A stretch of 64,000 nucleotides of DNA, from contig NZ_JAJJMM010000001.1 of the NCBI RefSeq assembly GCF_020905295.1, positions 992,001 through 1,056,000 on the forward strand, written 5' to 3'. Below, piece by piece: positions 26,037-35,383 of this stretch. Both the position numbers and the translations under genes were made by a program. Source of the DNA: Flavobacterium piscisymbiosum (GTDB taxonomy: Bacteria; Bacteroidota; Bacteroidia; Flavobacteriales; Flavobacteriaceae). The notes under the pieces were generated by a model. That model did not search any database, was not told where the DNA came from, and saw only the letters and a program-made list of their open reading frames with translations. The stretch's first letter is position 1; each line of letters opens with the position of its first letter.

Positions 26037-26297
26037 TTAGAACCAAGGTTTTTTTCCTACTTGGTAAGTTTGATAAAACTCATCGTCAGGTTTTGTCAAA
26101 TAAATAATTCCTTCAACAAATCCAACCATTCCACCTAAGCCACAAGTCACTACACTAACTACAAGCTGAATAATCCCTTCCTTTTGATAACCTAAATAAA
26201 ATTTGTGTGCGCCAAACGCACCTAGCAAAATCCCTAAAATCCCAGCAGTAACTTTTTTATTTTCCACTTTTCCAGCATCCAATTTTGTACTTTCCAT
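26037..26297 (-). CDS. TM2 domain membrane protein
   Basis: 86-residue small membrane protein: a cytosolic N-terminus (MESTKLDAGKVENKK), then the TM2 domain, ILGILLGAFGAHKFYLGY followed by a second helix IIQLVVSVVTCGLGGMVGFVEGIIYL. Function unknown in bacteria. The frame is open for 31 more codons upstream, but those residues are unlike the family, so the ATG at 26297 is preferred. It is the last of three small leftward membrane-protein genes, with a terminator before and after it. Confidence 0.85.
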   Translation of the reverse strand: MESTKLDAGKVENKKVTAGILGILLGAFGAHKFYLGYQKEGIIQLVVSVVTCGLGGMVGFVEGIIYLTKPDDEFYQTYQVGKKPWF

Positions 26298-26445
26298 CTT
26301 CTTAATATTAAAATTATTTGAGCTCTTTAAAGTGTTTTTTATTTTTACAAAAAACCTTTCAAAAAGTTTGCAATAATACAAACCTGCCAAACAATCAACA
26401 GATCACAAAAAGTTTTTAATATGTCATAAAAGGACATTTTTTTCT

Positions 26446-26480
26446 AAAAAAAATCCCATTTGCTTTCACAAATGGGAACT
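26446..26480 (-). terminator. Terminator after the DUF2752 gene
   Basis: TCCCATTTG (26454-26462) pairs with CAAATGGGA (26469-26477); on the minus strand a run of eight T follows. Confidence 0.75.
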
Positions 26481-26487
26481 TAATATT

Positions 26488-26961
26488 TTAAAACCAAATC
26501 GACTGATGTAAGATATCATCAAAGGAATTATTCCTAACAAATAATACTAACCGTATCAAATGATAAAAGGCCAGAAAATAAGCCATATTATAGGCTAATT
26601 TTCGATTGTATAGAATTCCTTTAAAATATTCTTTTTTGGTAATGATTTCTGTGGTTAATATAATAATGGTCAGCCAGCAAAATAGAATAACAAAAGGTCC
26701 TAAAATGTGGTAACTAACACTTTTATAAATATCTCCCTGATAAAAATACACTAACGATTTTGTTATACCACAACCCGGACAAGGAAATCCGGTAACCATT
26801 TTAAAGGGACAAAACGACTGATCTGTTTCTAAATGGTCATTGTGGTTGTTAAGCATTAAGAAAAACGGAATTATCAGTGTAATTGCTGCACCGATAATTC
26901 CGTAAACTTTACGCTTTACTCTGCTATTATTTGTATAATCTGTTGATATCACCTTGTACAA
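26488..26961 (-). CDS. DUF2752 membrane protein
   Basis: 157 residues, about four membrane helices. The DUF2752 signature is clear: FKMVTGFPCPGCGITKSLVYFYQGDIYKSVSYHILGPF, with the paired cysteines of CPGCG. Function unknown. The frame opens with TTG at 26961 (35-bp overlap with the DUF4234 gene); GTG at 26952 is an equally likely start and no ATG gives a complete domain. Translational coupling to the upstream gene is likely. Confidence 0.85.
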   Translation of the reverse strand: MYKVISTDYTNNSRVKRKVYGIIGAAITLIIPFFLMLNNHNDHLETDQSFCPFKMVTGFPCPGCGITKSLVYFYQGDIYKSVSYHILGPFVILFCWLTIIILTTEIITKKEYFKGILYNRKLAYNMAYFLAFYHLIRLVLFVRNNSFDDILHQSIWF

Positions 26962-27307
26962 TCATTGCTGCTGCCATAGGAAAGAAAAGACCTAAAACAA
27001 TTAATAAAGTAGACTGATCTTTTTGAAGCTCACCAGTTTTTTCATAAACTTTTGGCAACGCATCTTTACCAGCTAAATAATAAAAATAAATATTTACCGG
27101 CATACAACATCCTGCAAAAATTGCAATAGGCTGCGAAATAACTTCTCTTTTGGCTACAGCATTAAAAACCTCTGCAACTTTAATATTCCAATAAATTAAA
27201 TATAAACCACAAGTTAAAAATCCAAAAATTAATACCATAATTGGATCTACTTTAAATACTGGGATTTCGTTAAAATCATTAGACGTCTCTTGAAAATTGT
27301 TTTCCAT
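26927..27307 (-). CDS. DUF4234-like membrane protein
   Basis: 126 residues with a soluble acidic N-terminus (MENNFQETSNDFNEI) and three or four membrane helices. The segment VDPIMVLIFGFLTCGLYLIYWNIKVAEVFN is like the DUF4234 signature (LxxxTCGiYxlyW). Function unknown. It overlaps the DUF2752 gene by about 35 bp. TM2, DUF2752 and DUF4234 genes often travel together in Bacteroidota (from memory). Confidence 0.75.
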   Translation of the reverse strand: MENNFQETSNDFNEIPVFKVDPIMVLIFGFLTCGLYLIYWNIKVAEVFNAVAKREVISQPIAIFAGCCMPVNIYFYYLAGKDALPKVYEKTGELQKDQSTLLIVLGLFFPMAAAMIVQGDINRLYK

Positions 27308-27488
27308 TTTTATTTATTAAAATTAATTGGTTAGTTCCTACTCTTCGGATTTTCGGCTTCTCCTTATTTAGAAACAATATTATTAAAAATTAACTTTAAA
27401 AACTAATTATCCACCCAAATTGTACAGAAAAAACTCGTTATAAAATTCTAAAAGCTATATAAAGAAAATCTGCTTCTCTCTACTGAGC

Positions 27489-28436
27489 TTATTTTGAGTA
27501 AACAGCCTTAATTTTATCGACAATTACCTGCGCCAGGCGCTCATGACTTTCAAATGTCCAACCAGCAATATGGGGAGTCAACAAAGCATTTTTAGCTTCT
27601 AGAAGATATTGAAAAGCTTCGGGAGTATTTTTATCCTGAAACAAGGTTTCGAAAGATAATTTCTCATATTCTAAAACATCTAATCCTGCACCCAAAATCT
27701 TTTTAGACTTCATTGCTTCGACCAAATCTGCTGTGACGATGTTTTTACCACGTGAAGTATTTATGATCCAAAATGGCTTTGCAAATGCATTTATAAAATC
27801 ACTGTTTACTATTTTGTCTGTTTCAGGAGTCCACGGAAGATGTAAACTCAAAACATCGGCTTTTTGCTGTAATTCTTGTAATGAAACTTGTTTGGCATTT
27901 TCGTCTCCAATATTTTCTAAAATATCATGAAAGATAACATCAACCTCAAAACCGCGAAGTTTTTTAGCGAAAGCTTTTCCCATGTTTCCATAACCAATAA
28001 TCCCTACCGTTTTGCCATCTAATTCGTGGCCGCGATTACTTTCACGATTCCATTGTCCGGCTTTAATTTCGGCGTCGGCCTGATTCAAATTATTAAATAA
28101 AGACAATATTACGCCCAATGAATGTTCTGCAACAGCGTTGCGATTACCTTCCGGAGCAGCAATTAAATGAATTCCTTTTGTTTCGGAATATTCACAATCT
28201 ATACTTTCTAAACCCGCGCCAACTCTGGCAATAAACTGTAAACTGGTAGCTTTATCCAGAAAGGTTTTATCAATTTTAAAACGGCTTCGAATTACGATTC
28301 CGTTATAATCCTGAATTTTGGCCTCGATTTCTTCTTTCGAAGATTTAAAATCGGCGTGGTTTTCAAAACCCGCTTCTTCTAGTTGTTGCCAAAGAATTGG
28401 GTTATTACTGTCGATATGCAGAATTTTTATGCTCAT
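27489..28436 (-). CDS. D-isomer-specific 2-hydroxyacid dehydrogenase
   Basis: NAD-dependent oxidoreductase of the phosphoglycerate/lactate dehydrogenase family, 315 residues. NAD-binding motif VGIIGYGNMGKAFAKKL; catalytic residues in IINTSRGKNIV (Arg), GLDVLEYE (Glu) and LTPHIAGWTFES (His). The usual SerA ACT or serine-binding domain is absent, so it is a short hydroxyacid or 2-ketoacid reductase rather than a regulated SerA. No operon partner. Confidence 0.9.
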   Translation of the reverse strand: MSIKILHIDSNNPILWQQLEEAGFENHADFKSSKEEIEAKIQDYNGIVIRSRFKIDKTFLDKATSLQFIARVGAGLESIDCEYSETKGIHLIAAPEGNRNAVAEHSLGVILSLFNNLNQADAEIKAGQWNRESNRGHELDGKTVGIIGYGNMGKAFAKKLRGFEVDVIFHDILENIGDENAKQVSLQELQQKADVLSLHLPWTPETDKIVNSDFINAFAKPFWIINTSRGKNIVTADLVEAMKSKKILGAGLDVLEYEKLSFETLFQDKNTPEAFQYLLEAKNALLTPHIAGWTFESHERLAQVIVDKIKAVYSK

Positions 28437-28557
28437 GAATAAAATATTAGGTAATAAAGTGTAAAAATACAGCTATTTGATCACTTATAAATAGAGAATA
28501 TTAGTCATTTATAAGGAAACAATTAATTGTCAATTTTTTATTGGCAAGATTTTTTTT

Positions 28558-28565
28558 TAACTTTG
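28558..28565 (+). promoter_or_regulatory. Putative -7 promoter box of nhaA
   Basis: TAACTTTG fits TAnnTTTG, with TTG boxes upstream at 28541-28543 and 28527-28529, although neither is exactly at consensus spacing. The ATG follows at 28630. Confidence 0.45.
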
Positions 28566-28629
28566 AAAATATAAGATTCACCAAACCTGGCTGAATCTAT
28601 TTCTTTCTAAATCTTCAGAAACCTCCGCA

Positions 28630-29775
28630 ATGAAACTAACCAAGACTTTTAAAGCCTTTTTTGACAACGAAAAATCAGGAGGATTGCTCTTACTATTTGT
28701 TACGATTATATCACTTTACCTTGCCAACTCCCCTTTCCAAACTGAATATATTGCTTTTTGGGAAAAAGATTTAGGCGGGCATTCGATCACACACTGGATC
28801 AACGACGGCTTAATGGCTATTTTCTTTTTATTGATAGGCCTAGAACTGGAACGAGAAATTTATCACGGAGAATTATCGAGCATAAAAAATGCTTCATTGC
28901 CAATTATGGCGGCTTTTGGCGGAATGTTAGTTCCAGCGGCAATATTCCTGGCTTTAAATTTTGGAACTGCTACACAAAACGGAGCAGGAATTCCTATGGC
29001 AACCGATATTGCTTTTGCAATTGGTATTTTATCGCTATTAGGCAAAAAAGTTCCATCGTCTCTAAAAGTATTTTTAACAGCTTTGGCGGTTATTGATGAT
29101 CTGGGCGCTATTATCGTTATTGCTATATTTTACACCACCTCAATTGCATTTGTAAATCTTGCCATTGCTTTAGGAATTTGGGTTTTCTTGTTTATTTTGA
29201 ATCGAATGAAAATTCACAATCTGATTCCTTATTTAATTGGAGGAATTGTGATGTGGTACTTCATGCTTAATTCGGGAGTTCACGCTACCATTACCGGTGT
29301 TATTCTGGCATTTGTAATTCCGTTTGGTGATGGCGGAGAAAAATCTTCTTCGTATAAATTACAGCACTTTTTACATAAACCCGTTGCTTTTGTAATTCTG
29401 CCCTTATTTGCTATTGCAAACACTTGCATTGCTATTGAATCAGATTGGCATCAGGGACTGAATCATCCTAACACGTATGGTATTATTTTAGGTTTAGTAG
29501 TTGGAAAACCTCTTGGAATTATACTTTTTTCTTCGATTGGTGTAAGTGCCGGTTTATGTGCTTTGCCAAAAAACTTAAAATGGGCGCATATTTTAGGCGC
29601 TGGAATGTTAGGCGGAATTGGTTTTACAATGTCAATCTTCATTACCATTTTAGCTTTTAAAGATCCTGAAATAATTGTTTTTTCTAAGATCGCGATCCTC
29701 ATCGCCTCTGTACTTTCGGGAATAATTGGATTTGTTTACTTAAAATATATACTGACAAGAAAGAAAACTCTTTAA
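28630..29775 (+). CDS. nhaA: Na+/H+ antiporter NhaA
   Basis: Inner-membrane sodium/proton exchanger for pH and sodium balance, 381 residues with about 11-12 helices. Seen: SGGLLLLFVTIISLYLANSP at the start, ERHE-like GLELEREIYHGEL, PMATDIAFAIGILSLLG (helix IV, Asp133 equivalent) and LAVIDDLGAIIVIAIFY with the ion-binding Asp pair (E. coli D163/D164). It is followed 4 bp later by a lipoprotein gene, so co-transcription is likely. Confidence 0.96.
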   Translation: MKLTKTFKAFFDNEKSGGLLLLFVTIISLYLANSPFQTEYIAFWEKDLGGHSITHWINDGLMAIFFLLIGLELEREIYHGELSSIKNASLPIMAAFGGMLVPAAIFLALNFGTATQNGAGIPMATDIAFAIGILSLLGKKVPSSLKVFLTALAVIDDLGAIIVIAIFYTTSIAFVNLAIALGIWVFLFILNRMKIHNLIPYLIGGIVMWYFMLNSGVHATITGVILAFVIPFGDGGEKSSSYKLQHFLHKPVAFVILPLFAIANTCIAIESDWHQGLNHPNTYGIILGLVVGKPLGIILFSSIGVSAGLCALPKNLKWAHILGAGMLGGIGFTMSIFITILAFKDPEIIVFSKIAILIASVLSGIIGFVYLKYILTRKKTL

Positions 29776-29779
29776 TTTT

Positions 29780-30322
29780 ATGCACTCGACATCTAAGATT
29801 GTTTACGTATTATTTCTCGGATTATTAATTTCAGCATGCAACAACAAACCAAAACCTGCAGTTGAAAAAGATGCTTCTAAGTCAAAAATTTTACTTCAAA
29901 CAAACACAGATGAAGAATCTATTGAAGGTTTATATGAAACACATCCGGAATCCGACAATAGTGATGAATGCAATATTTCGGTTGAAATAAAAAAAGGAAA
30001 AAGCGGCTATACTTATTTTCTAAAAACAAAACTTCGAAAAATAAAAGGTATCGCCAATTTCTTTACTAACGAATCCGGAGAAAAAATTATCGTTTTAGAA
30101 GGCATACAATGGGATGAATATGAGGGCGATATTAGCCGTGAAGAAGAAAATGATTCTATAGCTGATTCAGAAGCAAATTCTCAACAATTAGAAATCCCTG
30201 TTGGAATTGGCGCGAGCTACACCAAAGATACGCTGACAATTCAGAATTATGGGAACGCTATGAATTCTTATACTAAGCTTTCAGAATGCGGGAGGAAGTA
30301 TATACAGCTGATTAAGAAATAA
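29780..30322 (+). CDS. Hypothetical lipoprotein downstream of nhaA
   Basis: 180 residues with signal peptide and lipobox (VLFLGLLISACNN, Cys20), then a charged linker and a single domain (EGLYETHPESDNSDECNISVEIKKGKSGYTYFLKT) that ends SECGRKYIQLIKK. Two conserved-looking Cys (in DECN and SECG) could bridge. No family recognised. It starts 4 bp after nhaA and is probably co-expressed; a role in sodium transport cannot be concluded. Confidence 0.65.
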   Translation: MHSTSKIVYVLFLGLLISACNNKPKPAVEKDASKSKILLQTNTDEESIEGLYETHPESDNSDECNISVEIKKGKSGYTYFLKTKLRKIKGIANFFTNESGEKIIVLEGIQWDEYEGDISREEENDSIADSEANSQQLEIPVGIGASYTKDTLTIQNYGNAMNSYTKLSECGRKYIQLIKK

Positions 30323-30364
30323 ATTCCAATCTTTTGAAATTCCAAATTCCAACTATCCCCAAAT

Positions 30365-30784
30365 ATGAATAAGATTAGACGCATTTTACTTTATTCAATA
30401 ACACTAATTACTATACTTATTGGTCTAATATTATATCAAATAAAAACATACATCGCTCCAACTTATTTAATTTGCTCCCCAGATCCTGTTTTCTTTTGTG
30501 GAACTTCAAATCCTGACTTAACAGAAAATGAAACAAAAGGAAGAGAGATTTTAAATTCGAATTGCGCAGCGTGTCACAAACTAGACGCAAGAAGTACCGG
30601 ACCAGCACTTCGCAACATAGATTCACTTGTAATTACAAAATGGATGATTGGTAAAAACTACAAAATTGACAGTACTAAAATTGAGAAATTAGGATTAGAT
30701 TATCACAGAACGATGTTTAAAGATTTTGTAAATGAAGAAAATCTTGCATTAATAATAGATTATTGTTCAAGAACACGTTATTAA
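30365..30784 (+). CDS. Small membrane-anchored c-type cytochrome
   Basis: 139 residues with an N-terminal membrane anchor (ILLYSITLITILIGLILYQI) and one haem-binding motif NCAACHK; the likely distal ligand is Met in HRTMFKDF. Class I cytochrome c arrangement: GREILNSNCAACHKLDARSTGPALRNI at the start, LALIIDYC at the end. Probably a periplasmic electron carrier. It follows the lipoprotein gene by 42 bp and may be cotranscribed with nhaA. Confidence 0.9.
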   Translation: MNKIRRILLYSITLITILIGLILYQIKTYIAPTYLICSPDPVFFCGTSNPDLTENETKGREILNSNCAACHKLDARSTGPALRNIDSLVITKWMIGKNYKIDSTKIEKLGLDYHRTMFKDFVNEENLALIIDYCSRTRY

Positions 30785-30826
30785 ATTCTAAAAATAAAAA
30801 TCCCAAATCCCAAATTTCTACAATGC

Positions 30827-30910
30827 TGACGGAGGAAGGATCGCACAAGAAGCTCCCCATAGTAATTCTCCAATCTTTGTCGAGTTGCGTGTGCGATCCT
30901 TCCTCCGTCA
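30827..30910. repeat. Perfect 21-bp inverted repeat, GC-rich
   Basis: Arms 30827-30847 and 30890-30910 are exact reverse complements (TGACGGAGGAAGGATCGCAC...) around a 42-bp loop. Outside them are partial direct repeats (AAAATCCCAAA to the left at 30799, again to the right at 30935). The GC content is well above the surroundings. It has the look of a dispersed non-coding element rather than a terminator. Confidence 0.8.
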
Positions 30911-30999
30911 AGGATGACAAACTGTACGAAAACAAAAAATCCCAAACCCCAACTAAAATTGGAATTTGGAATTTTTAAAATATTGGAATTTAATATTAT

Positions 31000-31776
31000 C
31001 TAACCTTTGATCTGTTTCAAAGAAGTCTTAATACCTTTTATCAAAGATGAACTGAAACCATTATGTTCCATTTCGTTCAATCCTACAATTGTGCAGCCTT
31101 GTGGCGTTGTTACACGGTCGATTAATTGTTCCGGATGTACTTTTTCTTCTAATAACATTTTTGCCGCTCCTTTTACGGTTTGTGCCGCGATTGCTAATGC
31201 GGTTTGAGAATCAAATCCTATTTCGATTCCGGCTTGCATCGAGGCGCGAATATATCTTAAAGCATAAGCGGTTCCGCATGCACCAAGAACTGTTGCTGCA
31301 TCCATTAATTTTTCATCGATAACGGGAGCAGTTCCTAAATCCTGAAATAAATCAACGATTGGCAATGCTTTTTCTCTGTCCTTTTCAGGGAAAGAAATAC
31401 AAGTTGCCGATTCGCCAAACTGTGCCGCAATATTTGGCATGATTCGGATTACCGGATATTCATTCTTTGTTTTTTCCTGAAGCATATCCAAAGACAAACC
31501 ACTCACTGCCGAAGCAATAGTTTTCCCCGGAATTGCTGATAAAATTTCAGCTAAAACAACATCAACCTGATACGGTTTTATGGTTAAAATTACTACATCT
31601 GCTTCCTGAATATTATGTTTATTATCTGATGAAACTGTGATTCCGTATTCAGATAAATATTGAATACTAGCCGTATTTCTTCTCGTTACAGTAACCTGAT
31701 TGTTTTTTGAGAACTTCGCAATTCCTAAGGCAATAGAAACCCCTAGATTTCCTCCTCCTATGATGTGTACTTTCAT
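31000..31776 (-). CDS. proC: Pyrroline-5-carboxylate reductase
   Basis: Final step of proline synthesis, NADPH-dependent. 258 residues; N-terminal Rossmann motif VHIIGGGNLGVSIALGI, SAVSGLSLDML, IRIMPNIAAQFGESATC, and the C-terminal proC signature ALAIAAQTVKGAAKMLLEEKVHPEQLIDRVTTPQGCTI. Slightly shorter than the E. coli enzyme (269). Monocistronic. Confidence 0.96.
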   Translation of the reverse strand: MKVHIIGGGNLGVSIALGIAKFSKNNQVTVTRRNTASIQYLSEYGITVSSDNKHNIQEADVVILTIKPYQVDVVLAEILSAIPGKTIASAVSGLSLDMLQEKTKNEYPVIRIMPNIAAQFGESATCISFPEKDREKALPIVDLFQDLGTAPVIDEKLMDAATVLGACGTAYALRYIRASMQAGIEIGFDSQTALAIAAQTVKGAAKMLLEEKVHPEQLIDRVTTPQGCTIVGLNEMEHNGFSSSLIKGIKTSLKQIKG

Positions 31777-31932
31777 TCTGGTTGGTTTTTTGAATTATTT
31801 TTCTGGTAGCTTAATAGCCCATTTTTCGACGTGTAAATTACGCAGATTATACAGATTTTAAATCACTGCAATCTATCAATTTGTGGCAAAAATCTAAAAG
31901 TCAAAAATCATTCTGGCCATTATATTCTATTC

Positions 31933-33339
31933 TTATAACAACTTCCCTTTTAATAATAAAGAAGCTATCGTAAAATAGATCACCAATCCTGTTACGTCGA
32001 CTAAAGTAGCCACAAACGGTGCTGATGAAGTTGCGGGATCAAGTTTAAGTCTTTTTAATAAAAAGGGTATCATAGATCCTGAAAGTGTTCCCCATAAAAC
32101 GATAAACACTAACGAAAGTGAAACCGTTGCTCCTATCGCCAACCAATGTTCTCCATATTCATAAAGTCCGGTTTGCTGCCAAACCATGATCCTGATAAAA
32201 CCAACAATACCTAAAATCGCTCCTAATAGAAAACCAGAAGCAATTTCTTTTTTCATTACATACCACCAGTCTTTAAGCGTAAGTTCTTTCAACGCCATGG
32301 CACGAATGATCAATGTCGCTGCCTGTGAACCTGAATTTCCTCCACTCGAAATAATAAGCGGAACAAATAAGGCCAAAACGACTGCTTTCTCAATTTCCCC
32401 TTCAAAAAATCCCATTGCCGAAGCTGTAAACATTTCTCCGATAAATAAAACGACAAGCCAGGTTGCTCTCTTTTTTACCATCTCACCCAAACGTGTTTGA
32501 ACGTATGGTAATTCTAATGCTTCAAGTCCCCCGAATTTCTGAATGTCTTCAGTATCTCTTTTTTCAATCTCATCTTTGATGACATCAATAATATCGTCAA
32601 TTGTAATACGACCTACTAAACGTCCTAACTCATCTACGACAGGAATAGCTTCCAGATCGTACTTATCCATCATTCGAGCTACCTCAACATCAGGTGTTTC
32701 AACGTTTACATGGTATAATTTTCTAATATAAATATCAGAAATCTGTGTTTTAGTAGAAGTTGTCAATAAATCTTTAAGCGATAATCTCCCTTTAAGTCTG
32801 TTTTCATCATCAACAACATAAATAGAGTGTACTCTGGAAACATTTTCGGCCTGAATACGCATTTCTTTCACGCAAGTAAGTACGTTCCAGTTTTCGTTGA
32901 CTTTCACCAACTCTTTGTGCATGATACCTCCGGCAGTATCCTCGTCGTAACGCAATAAATCAACGATTCCTTTTGCGTGTTCTACGTCCTGAAGTTCAGA
33001 GATTACTTCGGCTTTTCTGTCTTTCGAAAGTTCCCCAATAATATCTGCTGCATCATTGGTTTCCAATTCATCAAGCTCTTCGGCGATTTCTTTAGGCGAA
33101 AGTCGGTTTAAGATTTGTTCACGTAAATCATCCTCCAATTCCAAAAGAATTTCGGCTGTTTTTTCGCTATCTAAAACCTTAAATATATAAGTGGCTTCAT
33201 CAATGTCAATTTCATCAAGGATTTCAGCGAAATCGGCATGGTGCATGTCATTTAATAAAACCTCCAGCTCTTTGTTGTTTTTAGCTTGAATGAGTTGAGC
33301 TATTTCTTTAATTAGCTCTTTGCTGATTTTAAACTCCAT
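31933..33339 (-). CDS. mgtE: Magnesium transporter MgtE
   Basis: 468 residues: N-terminal MgtE_N helical domain (about 1-130, [22 protein letters not shown]), two CBS domains ([23 protein letters not shown] and [28 protein letters not shown]) and a C-terminal five-helix transport domain ([22 protein letters not shown], with the Mg-selective site region in [40 protein letters not shown]). The CBS pair senses Mg2+ and closes the channel. It overlaps rsmA by 11 bp, as in many flavobacteria. Confidence 0.95.
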   Translation of the reverse strand: MEFKISKELIKEIAQLIQAKNNKELEVLLNDMHHADFAEILDEIDIDEATYIFKVLDSEKTAEILLELEDDLREQILNRLSPKEIAEELDELETNDAADIIGELSKDRKAEVISELQDVEHAKGIVDLLRYDEDTAGGIMHKELVKVNENWNVLTCVKEMRIQAENVSRVHSIYVVDDENRLKGRLSLKDLLTTSTKTQISDIYIRKLYHVNVETPDVEVARMMDKYDLEAIPVVDELGRLVGRITIDDIIDVIKDEIEKRDTEDIQKFGGLEALELPYVQTRLGEMVKKRATWLVVLFIGEMFTASAMGFFEGEIEKAVVLALFVPLIISSGGNSGSQAATLIIRAMALKELTLKDWWYVMKKEIASGFLLGAILGIVGFIRIMVWQQTGLYEYGEHWLAIGATVSLSLVFIVLWGTLSGSMIPFLLKRLKLDPATSSAPFVATLVDVTGLVIYFTIASLLLKGKLL

Positions 33340-34108
33340 CGGCTTCTATTTTTTGAGTCAAAACAATAAATTCCTCCACGCTTAATTGCTCCGGACGCTT
33401 ATCAAAGATAGTGTCTAATCGCAATTCATCTGATAAATTTAATGTTTTCAAACTGTTACGTAATGTTTTTCGTCTTTGCTGAAAAGCAGTTTTTACAACC
33501 GTAAAAAACAACTTTTCTCCACACGGAAGGCTATAATCTTCCTTTCGGGTCATTTTCATCACACCCGACTTGACCTTGGGCGGAGGAATAAAAACGTTTT
33601 CATCTACCGTAAACAGATACTCAGTATCATAGAAAGCCTGGGCTAATACAGATAAGATTCCGTACGCTTTTGAGCCTTTTTTCTCGCATATCCTTTCAGC
33701 TACTTCTTTTTGAAACATCCCCGAAAATTCCGGAATCTGATGTTTGAATTCTAAAGTTCTAAAAACGATTTGCGTAGAAATGTTATAGGGAAAATTCCCA
33801 ATAATAGCGAATTGTTTATTTTCGTAAACCTCGTTTATATTGTATTTCAGGAAATCCTGAGAGATAATTTTATCTTTTAGTTTTGGATAATTTTCGCCCA
33901 AATACACCACAGATTCTCCATCAATCTCGATCACATGCGTGTTAATTGGTTTGTCAAGCAAATACTTAGTCAACACACCCATCCCCGGTCCTATTTCTAA
34001 AACCTCATCATATCCTTTTAAGCTTAAAGTATCTGCAATTGCTTTGGCGATACTTTCGTCTTTCAGGAAGTGTTGTCCTAAATGTTTTTTGGCTTTTACT
34101 TTTTCCAT
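33329..34108 (-). CDS. rsmA: 16S rRNA (adenine1518/1519-N6)-dimethyltransferase
   Basis: KsgA/RsmA dimethylates two adenines in the 3' hairpin of 16S rRNA. Motifs: [21 protein letters not shown] site [16 protein letters not shown], catalytic NFPYNIST (NLPY equivalent) and the C-terminal [13 protein letters not shown]. The frame opens with GTG at 34135, but the ATG at 34108 ([12 protein letters not shown]) gives the usual N-terminus and is preferred. The 3' end overlaps mgtE by 11 bp. Confidence 0.95.
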   Translation of the reverse strand: MEKVKAKKHLGQHFLKDESIAKAIADTLSLKGYDEVLEIGPGMGVLTKYLLDKPINTHVIEIDGESVVYLGENYPKLKDKIISQDFLKYNINEVYENKQFAIIGNFPYNISTQIVFRTLEFKHQIPEFSGMFQKEVAERICEKKGSKAYGILSVLAQAFYDTEYLFTVDENVFIPPPKVKSGVMKMTRKEDYSLPCGEKLFFTVVKTAFQQRRKTLRNSLKTLNLSDELRLDTIFDKRPEQLSVEEFIVLTQKIEADGV

Positions 34109-34114
34109 TTTCTT

Positions 34115-34228
34115 TTTTATTAGCCACAAAGGCACTAAGGTATTTTTGCCACGAAGACGCTAAGACACAAAGTATTATTTTTATTTTTGTTTTGTGAGAT
34201 TTGCCACAAAGGCGCTAAGTCACAAAGT
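34115..34228. repeat. GCCACAAAGGC...CTAAG repeats
   Basis: Two or three copies of the word GCCACAAAGGCGCTAAGTCACAAAG with variations (34122, 34150 as GCCACGAAGACGCTAAG, 34202). It fills the gap between rsmA and the nucleotidyltransferase gene and is related in wording to the repeats at 11423 and 54781. Confidence 0.65.
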
Positions 34229-34229
34229 T

Positions 34230-34706
34230 TTATTTTTTATTAATTTCTCGTAACTGTTGAATATCTAATAAATCCTTTGCTCTATTTGCTTTAATTTTAC
34301 TTGTGATCAAATCCTCTAAAGACAGTACATTCCATTTTAAAAATATTTTGCCATTAACTGTTGTTTCTTCACTATCGTTATAAGCTTCCTCAAAAGTTTT
34401 ATTTACTGAGAATTTAGTAATTAGTTCTAAATCTAAATCAACAGGAGAAAATTTTATTGATATATTTTGTTGTTGTTGTTTTACATTTTCAGGAAAATCA
34501 TCAATTTCATATCCCATCTCATTAAAAACAAGCACCAACTTCTTAAAATTTTCATCGGTCGTTTCTATCCAAAAATCTACATCTGCTGAGTGTCTCTGAT
34601 ATCCATGAAAATTTACAGCTCCACCACCCACCATAAGCATTCGGACATTATGTTTGGCGGCTAATGCAATAAATTCATCAATATTCTGATCCCAAAGCTT
34701 TGACAT
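34230..34706 (-). CDS. Nucleotidyltransferase-fold protein
   Basis: 158 residues of the minimal nucleotidyltransferase superfamily: MLMVGGGAVNFHGYQRHSADVDFWI gives the GG and DxD metal-binding pair, followed by PVDLDLELITKFSVN and the helical tail LSLEDLITSKIKANRAKDLLDIQQL. Such proteins occur as AbiEii or MNT-type toxin/antitoxin components. The immediately upstream 61-residue gene ends 1 bp before this start, so the two are a unit. Whether it is a toxin-antitoxin pair is unproven. Confidence 0.75.
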   Translation of the reverse strand: MSKLWDQNIDEFIALAAKHNVRMLMVGGGAVNFHGYQRHSADVDFWIETTDENFKKLVLVFNEMGYEIDDFPENVKQQQQNISIKFSPVDLDLELITKFSVNKTFEEAYNDSEETTVNGKIFLKWNVLSLEDLITSKIKANRAKDLLDIQQLREINKK

Positions 34707-34707
34707 T

Positions 34708-34893
34708 CTATTTTGATTTTATAACAATTATAAAATTGTCTTTGTTTTTGTCTACTTTATTCTTCACAGGAAATCTGCTTATTCTCTCACTTAAGCGTAA
34801 AAAACTATAAAATCTTTCAACTTTAGACAACTTCAAAAAATCTTCTTGCTGTTGCTTATTACTTTCTTCTTTAGTTTGAAATCTAATTTCCAT
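34708..34893 (-). CDS. Small protein paired with the nucleotidyltransferase
   Basis: 61 residues, strongly charged (MEIRFQTKEESNKQQQEDFLKLSKVERFYSFLRLSERIS; then many Lys, ending IIVIKSK). No family recognised. It is kept as a real gene because it ends 1 bp before the nucleotidyltransferase start, in the same direction. Antitoxin-like size, but function open. Confidence 0.6.
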   Translation of the reverse strand: MEIRFQTKEESNKQQQEDFLKLSKVERFYSFLRLSERISRFPVKNKVDKNKDNFIIVIKSK

Positions 34894-34929
34894 AATTTTC
34901 TATTTTTACTGAGACTGAAAACTTAGATT

Positions 34930-35241
34930 TTAATGCTCCGAAATCACTTCCAACTCTGTTCTGAAAGAAAGCATTTTATCAGCAAATAAAGACAAGGCTT
35001 CCTGATGAAAAGCCGGCTCATCTTCGATATAATATTGATCTAAAGTTTCTTTGCTATCTGTAACATATTGAACAGAATAGGTAATCCCTCCCATTTCTTC
35101 TTCTATCAAAACCCTAACAATTCTTGCAGAAGAGAACTTTTGTGTAGCCAGAATTTCCGGTATGTGTTTTTCCTGCATCCATTTTAACCATTGGTCATGA
35201 ACGCTCTCGTGTATATTGGTAGTAACGTTGTAAATAATCAT
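34930..35241 (-). CDS. DUF4286 family protein
   Basis: 103 residues, ferredoxin-like alpha/beta (MIIYNVTTNIHESVHDQWLKWMQEKHIPEILATQKFS; then YSVQYVTDSKETLDQYYIEDEPAFHQEA), matching the DUF4286 pattern of small dimeric alpha+beta barrel proteins. Function unknown. It lies between the TPR gene and the nucleotidyltransferase pair, all leftward. Confidence 0.8.
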   Translation of the reverse strand: MIIYNVTTNIHESVHDQWLKWMQEKHIPEILATQKFSSARIVRVLIEEEMGGITYSVQYVTDSKETLDQYYIEDEPAFHQEALSLFADKMLSFRTELEVISEH

Positions 35242-35249
35242 TTTTTTTT

Positions 35250-35286
35250 TAAGGTTCTGAGATTCTAAGGCTCTAAGGTTCTGAGT
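35250..35286. repeat. TTCTAAGGCTCTAAG repeat cluster
   Basis: The stretch AAGGTTCTGAGATTCTAAGG followed by CTCTAAGGTTCTGAG is related to the clusters at 19968, 20101 and 20803. Intergenic dispersed repeat; no gene. Confidence 0.6.
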
Positions 35287-35383
35287 TTTTTTTTACTGTT
35301 GACCACTAAAATCTTTACAAATCATCATATTACTAATTCTCTATCTATTGGAATTTGGAATTTGCTTTTTTTGGAATTTAATT

